From: Rhodobacteraceae bacterium UBA1943
GTDB lineage: Bacteria > Pseudomonadota > Alphaproteobacteria > Rhodobacterales > Rhodobacteraceae
DNA length: 20,485 bases
NCBI GenBank assembly: GCA_002336845.1
Contig: DDEX01000089.1
Coordinates: 1 to 20,485, forward strand
Direction of reading: 5' to 3'
The position numbers and the translations under genes are program-made. Shown here piece after piece: positions 14,581-20,485 of this stretch. Numbering within the stretch: the first letter of the stretch is position 1; each line of letters begins with the position of its first letter. The notes beneath the pieces are model-generated. The model did no database searches and was not told the origin of the DNA. It worked only from the letters and a program-made list of their open reading frames with translations.

Positions 14581-15948
14581 ATGAGTCTCTCCCTTGCCCT
14601 TGACGAAATGCGCGCCCTTCTGGGGGACCGGCTGTCCATCGCCCCGGCGGTGCTGGCCCATCACACCCAAAGCGAAAGCCATGTGACGGGCCGCGCGCCC
14701 GATGCCGTAGCTTTTCCCCGCACGACCGAGGAAGTGGCCGCGCTGGCCCGCATCTCTGCGGCGCATGGCGTGCCGCTGGTCGGCTGGGGCGCGGGCACCT
14801 CGCTGGAAGGTCACGCTTTGGCGGTTCAGGGCGGCGTGACAGTGGATTTCCGCGAGATGGCGGCAGTGCTGGAGGTGCGACCCGAGGACCGGATCGCCCG
14901 CGTGCAACCCGGCATCACCCGCATGGCCCTGAACGCCTGGCTGCGCGACACGGGGTTGTTCTTCCCGGTCGATCCCGGCGCGGATGCGAGCCTTGGCGGC
15001 ATGGCGGCCACGCGGGCCAGCGGCACGGCGGCGGTGGGTTACGGCACGATGCGCGACAACGTGCTGGGGATGGAGGTCGTGCTGGCGGGCGGCGAAGTGA
15101 TCCGCACCGGAAGCCAAGCGCCCAAGTCGTCGGCAGGATATGACCTGACCGGGCTGTTCGTGGGGTCTGAGGGCACGCTGGGCCTGATTACCGAACTGAC
15201 CTTGCGTCTCTCTGGTCAGCCAGAGGCGGTGTCGGCCGCCACCTGCGGGTTTCCCACCATGGCCGCGGCAGTGGATTGCGTGATTGCGACGATGCAGATG
15301 GGCATTCCGATGGCACGGATCGAGTTTCTTGACAGTGCCACTGTCGCCGCCTGCAACGCCTATTCCGCCATGACCCTGCCCGAAACGCCCCTGTTGGCAG
15401 TGGAGTTCCACGGCTCTCCCGCCGGGGTGCAGGAACAGGCCGAGCGGTTTGGCGAGATTGCCGCCGGTTTCGGCGCCGATGGTTTCCGCTGGGCCAAGGC
15501 GGAAGAAGACCGCCGCGCCCTGTGGAAGATGCGCCACGCGGCTTATCCTGCGATCCTTGCCAGCCGTCCGGGCGCCAAAGCGGTGATCACCGATGTCTGC
15601 GTGCCGATCTCTCGCCTCGCCGAGGCGGTCGAGGAAACGGCGGCGGATATTGCAGCCAGCCCCATTCCCGGCCCGATCCTGGGCCATGTCGGCGACGGCA
15701 ATTTCCACGCCATCCTGATGGTGAGCCCCGATCACCCCGAGGATCTGACGGCAGCCAAGGCCCTGGCAACCCGCATGGCCGAACGCGCCCTTCGCCTTGG
15801 CGGCACGATCACCGGAGAACATGGCATCGGCTTTGGCAAGCTGGGACTGATGACAGCCGAGCATGGCGCAGCCTGGGGCGTGATGGGCCGCATCAAGGCC
15901 GCATTGGACCCGATGAACCTGATGAATCCCGGAAAGATGGTGGAATGA
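14581..15948 (+). CDS. FAD-binding oxidase, D-lactate dehydrogenase (cytochrome)/GlcD type
   Basis: It oxidises a 2-hydroxy acid, most likely D-lactate, and passes electrons to the respiratory chain at the membrane face. The 455-aa protein has a PCMH-type FAD domain with PLVGWGAGTSLEGHALAVQG (65-84) and VDPGADASLGGMAATRASGT (130-149). The C-terminal cap/catalytic domain has GHVGDGNFHAIL (368-379) and TGEHGIGFGKLGLM (411-424), with the metal- and substrate-binding His residues of the family. ATG 14581 gives a normal start; the frame upstream to 14509 runs into the gcdH terminator hairpin. It overlaps the next gene by ATGA. GlcD (glycolate oxidase subunit) is an alternative, less likely because no GlcE or GlcF follows. 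Confidence 0.88.
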   Translation: MSLSLALDEMRALLGDRLSIAPAVLAHHTQSESHVTGRAPDAVAFPRTTEEVAALARISAAHGVPLVGWGAGTSLEGHALAVQGGVTVDFREMAAVLEVRPEDRIARVQPGITRMALNAWLRDTGLFFPVDPGADASLGGMAATRASGTAAVGYGTMRDNVLGMEVVLAGGEVIRTGSQAPKSSAGYDLTGLFVGSEGTLGLITELTLRLSGQPEAVSAATCGFPTMAAAVDCVIATMQMGIPMARIEFLDSATVAACNAYSAMTLPETPLLAVEFHGSPAGVQEQAERFGEIAAGFGADGFRWAKAEEDRRALWKMRHAAYPAILASRPGAKAVITDVCVPISRLAEAVEETAADIAASPIPGPILGHVGDGNFHAILMVSPDHPEDLTAAKALATRMAERALRLGGTITGEHGIGFGKLGLMTAEHGAAWGVMGRIKAALDPMNLMNPGKMVE

Positions 15949-16313
15949 CCGGCGAAGAATACATCCGCGCCTTCGCGCAGGGCTTTGGCGCGGGCGATGC
16001 CGCTGGTCTGGCCGCGATGATGGTGGAAAGCGGCACGGCGCTGACCCTGACCGGCCAATGGGCCGAAGGGCGCATTGAGGTGGAAGCCGCGCTGGCGGCC
16101 GAGTTCGCGGGCATCTTCGGTCGGGCCCGGCTGGTTACCGGCAAGGGCAGCGCGCGGTCGCTGTTTCCCGGCTGCTTTCTGGTGCGCCAGCGGTTCGTGA
16201 TCACCGGCGCGGTGGATGAGGGCGGGGGCGAAATTCCCCGCATCGGCGCCGTTCTGGTTGCGGTTCTGGGGCGCGACGGCGTCGAGAACCTGACCTTTTC
16301 GGCGCTGACCTGA
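15945..16313 (+). CDS. SnoaL/SgcJ-like NTF2-fold small protein
   Basis: A 122-aa soluble protein with the alpha-plus-beta pattern of NTF2-like proteins. An amphipathic helical start EEYIRAFAQGFGAGDAAGLAAMM resembles the family opening (a helix then a GDAAGLA turn). A TLTGQWAEGRIEVEAALAAEF segment and C-terminal strands GCFLVRQRFVITG and AVLVAVLGRDG follow. The ATG overlaps the stop of the flavoprotein by ATGA, with GGAAAG upstream, so it is translationally coupled to it. Members act as small hydrolases, isomerases or binding proteins. No catalytic residue can be assigned here, and whether it aids the dehydrogenase is unknown. Its stop abuts that of the convergent DUF3563 gene with no space for a terminator. 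Confidence 0.78.
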   Translation: MTGEEYIRAFAQGFGAGDAAGLAAMMVESGTALTLTGQWAEGRIEVEAALAAEFAGIFGRARLVTGKGSARSLFPGCFLVRQRFVITGAVDEGGGEIPRIGAVLVAVLGRDGVENLTFSALT

Positions 16314-16475
16314 TCACATCCCGAAGGCGCGCTGGCGAAACAGCCCCTGCTCGATCGCCCGCTCGCGCCGCTCCAGATCGGTGCGAGAGACGGATTCGTT
16401 CAGATAGGCGCGCTCACGGTCTTCTACGGTCGGCGGAACAAAGTGGGCAAGGAACGATTTGACACGGTTCAACAT
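16314..16475 (-). CDS. DUF3563 family small protein (53 aa)
   Basis: A 53-residue protein of unknown function: MLNRVKSFLAHFVPP, then an acidic/basic helical stretch DRERAYLNESVSRTDLERRERAIE with the Y-L-x-x-S-V-x-x-x-D-L-E-R-R core of DUF3563. ATG 16475 has a near-perfect AGGAGG 6 bases upstream, which decides the start over a longer frame reaching 16592. It is on the recN strand, 122 bases downstream of recN. That gap contains a small GCTGC-GTT-GCAGC hairpin (16516-16528) and a TACAAT -10-like box (16529-16534 read on minus), so it may have its own promoter. No membrane segment. Strong translation signals suggest an abundant or stress-related product, which is inference. Confidence 0.82.
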   Translation of the reverse strand: MLNRVKSFLAHFVPPTVEDRERAYLNESVSRTDLERRERAIEQGLFRQRAFGM

Positions 16476-16597
16476 GGGAACCTCCTGTTTTCTGCTCATG
16501 AGCCGAAAATAGGACGCTGCAACGCAGCATTGTAGTGCCGCAAATGCGAAAACAGCCATGCGCATGGCGCAACGACCATCAATATCAAGCATAACGA

Positions 16598-18238
16598 TCA
16601 GGCAGAAAGCAGGGCCTTTGCCGCCTCACGCGCCGCTTCGGTAATGCGGTCGCCTGCCAGCATCCGGGCAATTTCCTCTACCCTCGCCTCTGGCGGCAGG
16701 GCAGTTACGGTAGAAAGTGTCTGATCTTTCACGACTTTCTTTTCCACGCGCCAGTGATGGCCGCCCAAGGCCGCCACCTGCGGCGAATGAGTCACCACCA
16801 GAACCTGCGCCCGCGCGGCCAGTGATTTCAACCGACGCCCCACGGCATCGGCGGTGGCGCCACCAACGCCCCGGTCGATCTCGTCAAAAATCAGGGTCAT
16901 GCCGGGCACCTCTCCGGTCAGGCAGACCTTCAGCGCCAGAAGAAAGCGGGACAACTCACCCCCCGAGGCGATGCGGTTCAACGGGCCAGAGGGTGCGCCG
17001 GGGTTGGTCGCCACGGTGAAAGTGACGGCATCCACCCCGTCGGGGCCGGGATCAGCGGGCGCAACTTCGGTGGCGAACACCGCGCGCTCCATCTTAAGCG
17101 GCGCCAGTTCCGCCGCCATCGCCGCGTCCAGCCGCTTGGCCGCAGCGGTGCGCGCCTTGGTCAGCCGCATCGCCTCGGCGGTATAGGCGCGGTCAGCTTC
17201 GGCCACGGCGCGTTCCAGTTTGGCAATGCCTTCGACGCCGCCATCAATCGCCGCAAGACGGCCGCGCAAGGTTTCGGCATGGGTGCCCAGATCGTCGGGC
17301 AGAACTGCATATTTGCGCGCCAGCGCCCGGATGGCGAACAGCCGTTCCTCCAGTGCCTCCAGCTCTGACGGGTTGAAATCAAGGCTGTGCAGTGTGTCCT
17401 CGACCCCCGCCTCGGCATCGGAAAGTTCGATCAGCGCGCGGTTCAGCGCACCAATCGCCCCGTCAAGGCGGCCCTCGGCCTTCTCCGCCGCCCCTTCCAG
17501 CCAGCGCAGGGCATCGCGCGCAGCACCCCCTGCCCCCTCGGCCAGCGCGCCATGGGCGCGAGCGATATCGGCGCGGATACGCTCTGCCCCCTGCATCAGG
17601 CGGCGGCGGGCGTCCAGCACCGCCTCTTCGCCCGGCTCAGGGTTCAGCTTGTCGAGTTCCGCGACAGCATGGCGCAGGAAATCTTCTTCGGCCTGCGCAC
17701 GGCTCAGCACCTGTTCGGCGGCGGAAAGCGCGCTCCGCGCCTCGGACCGGGCCCGCCACAGGCGGCGGGCGTCGGTCGTGTCAATCTGTCCGAACACATC
17801 CAGCAACTGCCGGTGCCCGCGCGGGTTCAGCAATCCCCGGTCATCATGCTGGCCATGCAGTTCCACCAGCGTATCCGACAGATCGCGCAACAGATCGCCC
17901 GTCGCACGGCGCCCGTTGACCCAGGCGGTCTTGCGTCCGTCAGCAGTATTGACGCGACGCAGGATCAATTCCCCCTCGGCCTCTATCCCCGCCGCCTCCA
18001 GCAAGCCAAGCGCCGGATGTCCGACAGGCAGGTCAAACACCGCCTCAACCTCGCCTTGCGACGCCCCCTGCCGGACCAGCTCAGCCCGCCCGCGCCAGCC
18101 CAGCACGAACCCCAGCGCATCCAGCAGAATCGACTTGCCCGCCCCGGTTTCGCCGGTCAACACGTTCAGCCCCGGCTGAAACGCCAAGGACAGCCGGTCA
18201 ATGATCAGCACATCGCGGATATCAAGCGAGACGAGCAT
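16598..18238 (-). CDS. recN: DNA repair protein RecN
   Basis: An SMC-like ATPase acting early in double-strand-break repair by recombination. The 546-aa length is normal (E. coli 553). It has Walker A GETGAGKS at 29-36, a long alpha-helical coiled-coil middle (about 155-395) rich in Ala, Arg and Glu, the ABC signature SGGELSR at 425-431, Walker B LIFDEIDRGVGG at 449-460 and a VTHSPQVAALG switch near 483-493. ATG 18238 follows GGGGGG by 3 bases. It begins 12 bases after the bamD stop, so the two are co-transcribed; the bamD-recN linkage is common in alphaproteobacteria. No SOS box was identified upstream. Confidence 0.96.
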   Translation of the reverse strand: MLVSLDIRDVLIIDRLSLAFQPGLNVLTGETGAGKSILLDALGFVLGWRGRAELVRQGASQGEVEAVFDLPVGHPALGLLEAAGIEAEGELILRRVNTADGRKTAWVNGRRATGDLLRDLSDTLVELHGQHDDRGLLNPRGHRQLLDVFGQIDTTDARRLWRARSEARSALSAAEQVLSRAQAEEDFLRHAVAELDKLNPEPGEEAVLDARRRLMQGAERIRADIARAHGALAEGAGGAARDALRWLEGAAEKAEGRLDGAIGALNRALIELSDAEAGVEDTLHSLDFNPSELEALEERLFAIRALARKYAVLPDDLGTHAETLRGRLAAIDGGVEGIAKLERAVAEADRAYTAEAMRLTKARTAAAKRLDAAMAAELAPLKMERAVFATEVAPADPGPDGVDAVTFTVATNPGAPSGPLNRIASGGELSRFLLALKVCLTGEVPGMTLIFDEIDRGVGGATADAVGRRLKSLAARAQVLVVTHSPQVAALGGHHWRVEKKVVKDQTLSTVTALPPEARVEEIARMLAGDRITEAAREAAKALLSA

Positions 18239-18250
18239 AAGCCCCCCGGC

Positions 18251-19114
18251 TTAGAGCCATTCGCCCTTGATCATCTGGCGGTACACCTTGGCCAGCCAGC
18301 CGTCGCCCTTGACCTTCGGCTCCAGCCCGCGGCCCTTGAGCAGCTTGAAGCTGTCTTCGTAGAACGGCGAGGACTGATAGTTATAGCCAAGAATGGCGGC
18401 TGCCGTCTGCGCCTCATCGGTAAAGCCAAGCGCCAGATAGCATTCGACCAGACGGTGCAGCGCCTCGGCGGTATAGCTGGTGGTCTGGTAATCCTGCACC
18501 ACGGTGCGGAACCGGTTGAGCGCAGCCGTGTAATTGCCACGCTTGAGGTAATAGCGCCCGATCTCCATTTCCTTCGCCGCAAGCTGGTCGAAGGCCATGT
18601 CGAATTTCAGCATCGCCGATTTGGCATATTCGCTGTCGGGATATTGCTCGATCACCGTGCGCAGCGCCTGCAAGGCCTGGAAGGTCAGGCCCTGATCGCG
18701 GCCCACCTCGTCGATCTGGTCGTAATAGGACAGGGCCAGCAGATACTGGGCATAGGCCGCATCTTCATCGCCCGGGTAGAAATCCAGATACCGCTGGGCG
18801 GCATCGCGGGCTTCATCGTATTTCTTGGTCTGATGCAGGGTATAGGCCTGCATGATCAGCCCGCGCTTGGCCCATTCGGTATAGGGGTAAAGCCGCTCGA
18901 CCTCTTGAAAATAACGCAAGGAGCCTTTGGGGTTCTTCTTAACCTCCAGCTCTTTCTCGCCCATCTCATAGATCTGCTCGGGCGTATAGCTGTCCAGCGG
19001 CGCCTCTTTGGTCTGCTTGCCGCCCAGACCGATCGCGCTGCATCCGGTCAGAACCGACACCAGCAGCACAGTGCCCAGGGCCTGCCGCAACGCACCCGAC
19101 TTTACGACTGCCAT
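18251..19114 (-). CDS. bamD: Outer membrane assembly lipoprotein BamD
   Basis: The essential lipoprotein of the BAM complex, which inserts beta-barrel proteins into the outer membrane. The 287-aa precursor has a lipoprotein signal: basic K5/R10, hydrophobic core LGTVLLVSV, lipobox LTGC with acylated Cys25. The mature part is built of TPR helices, seen in SYTPEQIYEMGEKEL, KGSLRYFQEVERLYPYTEWA, YDEARDAAQRYLDFYPGDED, TVIEQYPDSEYAKSAM and RGNYTAALNRFRTVVQDY. ATG 19114 was chosen; an in-frame ATG at 19129 with GAGG close upstream is equally possible and adds MDRRK. Codons further upstream overlap lpxC and lack support. It lies between lpxC and recN, 145 bases after lpxC, with its own probable promoter. 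Confidence 0.94.
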   Translation of the reverse strand: MAVVKSGALRQALGTVLLVSVLTGCSAIGLGGKQTKEAPLDSYTPEQIYEMGEKELEVKKNPKGSLRYFQEVERLYPYTEWAKRGLIMQAYTLHQTKKYDEARDAAQRYLDFYPGDEDAAYAQYLLALSYYDQIDEVGRDQGLTFQALQALRTVIEQYPDSEYAKSAMLKFDMAFDQLAAKEMEIGRYYLKRGNYTAALNRFRTVVQDYQTTSYTAEALHRLVECYLALGFTDEAQTAAAILGYNYQSSPFYEDSFKLLKGRGLEPKVKGDGWLAKVYRQMIKGEWL

Positions 19115-19179
19115 CTTCCGCCTATCCATCTGCCTCGGGCGGTTCCATCCTTGAAGGCGGAACCTGCCTGTCACGGCCC

Positions 19180-19208
19180 TGACTAGCACAGAAAAATTCC
19201 GGGCGCAA
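19180..19208 (-). promoter_or_regulatory. Probable promoter of bamD-recN
   Basis: On the minus strand TTGCGC is followed after exactly 17 bases by TAGTCA, preceded by TGC, a form of extended -10 box that I often associate with alphaproteobacterial housekeeping promoters. It lies between lpxC and bamD and would give a leader of roughly 50-60 bases. The -10 hexamer matches the general consensus poorly. Confidence 0.45.
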
Positions 19209-19259
19209 AACGGGTTTGTTGCCCGAGCGGCGGTTTCATCACATGCTTCGGGCACTGGT

Positions 19260-20177
19260 TCAGGCGCAAGCCGGAAGATCGGCGGCATGAACCCCCACAC
19301 CGGGCAGTTTTGCCCCGGTTGAACGCGTCACATCCACCCACACCCAAGCGCCCGGCGTGGCAAAAAGCGCACGCAGCAAGCGGTTGGTCAGGGCATGACC
19401 GGCGCGAATGCCGGTATAGCGGCCCAGGATCGGGCCACCGGCCAGCGACAAGTCACCCACCGCGTCCAGCATCTTGTGGCGCACGGGCTCATCCTTGTGG
19501 CGCAGACCGCCCGGCGAAAGAATCCGGTCGCCATCGAACACCACGGCATTTTCCAGCGTGCCGCCAAGGGCGAGGCCTCGCGCCTGCATCGCCTCGACCT
19601 CGTCGTTGCGGCAAAAGGTGCGGCTGTCGGAAAGTTCGCGCACGAAGGCCCCGTTCGACATATTCAGCCGCTTGGTCTGCTTGCCGATGGCGGCATCGGT
19701 AAAGTCGATGGCAAAATCGATTTCCAGCATATCGGCGGGTTCCAGCCGGGCCACGGCCAGACCGTCACGCACCTCGACCGGCTTCAGGACACGCAGCGCG
19801 CGCACAGGTTCATCCTGCGCGACGATACCCGCCGCGAGGATACCGGCCACGAACGGCGCGGAAGACCCGTCGAGAATCGGAACCTCGGGGCCATCAATCT
19901 CGATCTCGGCGTTGTGTATCGCCGAACCCGCCAGTGCGGCCATGATATGTTCAATCGTCGAAACCGAGACACCCGCGCCATTGGCGATCAGGGTGCACAG
20001 CTTTGACGGCACCACGCTATCCCAGCGCGCGGCGATCCGTGCGTTGCTTGCCACATCCGTCCGGCGAAACCAGATGCCATGATCCGCCGCAGCCGGGCGA
20101 ACGACCATGGTGACCGGCGCCCCCGAATGAAGGCCGGTTCCCCGAAAAATGGCAGCTTGCGCGAGCGTGTTCTGCAC
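19260..20177 (-). CDS. lpxC: UDP-3-O-acyl-N-acetylglucosamine deacetylase LpxC
   Basis: Catalyses the committed, zinc-dependent deacetylation in lipid A synthesis. The 305-aa length is normal. It begins FRGTGLHSGAPVTM; zinc ligands are His77 in STIEHIMAAL, and His234 and Asp238 in VRHKMLDAVGD. The catalytic residues Glu76 and His261 (RAGHALTN) are present, and AIHNAEIEIDGPEVPILDGS is the second family block. The start is GTG 20177; no ATG lies in frame upstream, and AGGAA sequences sit somewhat far (about 9-18 bases) from it. A weak ribosome site and GTG start could keep synthesis low, as LpxC level is tightly controlled in other bacteria. In many relatives ftsZ precedes lpxC; here a different gene does. 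Confidence 0.97.
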   Translation of the reverse strand: MQNTLAQAAIFRGTGLHSGAPVTMVVRPAAADHGIWFRRTDVASNARIAARWDSVVPSKLCTLIANGAGVSVSTIEHIMAALAGSAIHNAEIEIDGPEVPILDGSSAPFVAGILAAGIVAQDEPVRALRVLKPVEVRDGLAVARLEPADMLEIDFAIDFTDAAIGKQTKRLNMSNGAFVRELSDSRTFCRNDEVEAMQARGLALGGTLENAVVFDGDRILSPGGLRHKDEPVRHKMLDAVGDLSLAGGPILGRYTGIRAGHALTNRLLRALFATPGAWVWVDVTRSTGAKLPGVGVHAADLPACA

Positions 20178-20228
20178 GGGCGTCGTTCCTGGTTCCTGCG
20201 TCTTGCCAGCATTTATGCCGGTGCAATT

Positions 20229-20257
20229 TACCTAGGTTGAGAAGGCGTTTACCTCAA
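20229..20257 (-). promoter_or_regulatory. Candidate lpxC promoter with repeated AGGTAAA elements
   Basis: On the minus strand TTGAGG is followed after 17 bases by TAGGTA. AGGTAAA occurs twice, at 20248-20254 and 20227-20233, exactly 21 bases apart (two helical turns). The inverted pair GTTGAG/CTCAAC (20235-20240 and 20252-20257 region) encloses the spacer. The hexamers are imperfect matches. Confidence 0.35.
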
Positions 20258-20311
20258 CTCACTCTTTGTAACCGAATATGTCAGCGCCGCAGCGCAGCAA
20301 GTCCTTGATAT

Positions 20312-20341
20312 AAAAGAAAAAGCCCGGCACGAGGCCGGGCT
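20312..20341 (-). terminator. Rho-independent terminator of the rightmost gene
   Basis: Read on the minus strand, a perfect 8-bp stem AGCCCGGC / GCCGGGCT with a 5-base loop is followed by a T-rich run TTTTCTTTTA. It lies 27 bases after the stop of the partial membrane protein and separates it from lpxC. Confidence 0.87.
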
Positions 20342-20368
20342 TCGGGTACTAAAGAGGCCTGGTCAGGC

Positions 20369-20485
20369 TCAGGCCGCAGCCTTCCGCGGCTCGCCGCCGA
20401 CGAAGAAGCTGGCGATATAGACCAGCAGGCCGATGAGGAACATCACGCCGGAGCCTTCACGCAGCCAGTAGAAGATCGTCAGCTG
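20369..20485 (-). CDS. Membrane protein C-terminus, probably NorB (nitric oxide reductase large subunit), truncated by window edge
   Basis: Only the last 38 residues are present: FYWLREGSGVMFLIGLLVYIASFF forms one transmembrane helix, followed by a short basic tail GGEPRKAAA. The spacing W-L-R-x6-F-x2-G agrees with the final helix of cytochrome c-dependent nitric oxide reductases (heme-copper oxidase superfamily), where it reads like WLRxPGDxxFxxG. That is the basis of the tentative name. With so little sequence another polytopic membrane protein is possible. The gene runs leftward, ends with TGA and is followed by a strong terminator, so it is not in the lpxC operon. If it is NorB, the organism can respire or detoxify NO. 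Confidence 0.5.
   Translation of the reverse strand, partial: QLTIFYWLREGSGVMFLIGLLVYIASFFVGGEPRKAAA

Noticed and set aside
12922..15864. A 980-codon open frame on the minus strand across gcdH and the flavoprotein gene
   Set aside because: It runs antisense to two clearly identified enzymes, is rich in His, Gln and Arg as expected for antisense frames in GC-rich DNA, and contains no recognisable domain.
17387..19186. A 599-codon open frame on the plus strand opposite recN and bamD
   Set aside because: Antisense shadow of two strongly supported genes; no domain or ribosome site seen.

Overview
The window is about 20.5 kb of GC-rich DNA from an alphaproteobacterium, most likely a Rhodobacteraceae/Paracoccaceae member. 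The evidence is an lpxC-bamD-recN block, a murA-DUF2948 pair joined by an ATGA overlap, gcdH divergent from a LysR gene, a TAXI-type TRAP transporter, and frequent GTG/TTG starts. No insertion sequence, phage gene, CRISPR array or rRNA was seen.

Layout. (1) 1-3169 is housekeeping: the 3' end of enolase with a strong terminator, a short RluE-type pseudouridine synthase, tRNA-Thr(GGT) on the minus strand, then a plus-strand run of a 55-aa basic protein, murA and a DUF2948 gene. (2) 3444-7939 is one tightly overlapping minus-strand operon: TAXI solute-binding protein, fused TRAP permease, sulfotransferase, GT2 glycosyltransferase. (3) 8152-10745 holds a carrier-protein/thioesterase didomain on plus. 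It meets a stand-alone AMP-forming acid ligase on minus tail to tail with overlapping stop codons. (4) 10803-14451 holds an FAD-dependent amine/amino-acid oxidoreductase and a LysR regulator on minus, divergent from glutaryl-CoA dehydrogenase on plus, which ends in a hairpin. (5) 14581-16475 holds a D-lactate dehydrogenase-type flavoprotein overlapping an NTF2/SnoaL-like small protein, then a convergent DUF3563 gene. (6) 16598-20177 is the minus-strand lpxC-bamD-recN cell-envelope/DNA-repair block. It is followed to the right by the C-terminal end of a membrane protein that resembles NorB and carries its own terminator.

How they may work together. Blocks 1 and 6 are core peptidoglycan, outer-membrane and repair functions. 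Block 4 includes lysine/tryptophan degradation (gcdH), probably under the adjacent LysR protein. The accessory part is 3.4-10.8 kb. Its ligase and carrier-thioesterase look like a minimal NRPS-like activation, tethering and release pair whose thioesterase has Cys instead of Ser at the nucleophile position. The neighbouring operon couples an uptake system to a sulfotransferase and a glycosyltransferase. I cannot tell from sequence whether these two sets form one pathway; they are the part most worth testing.
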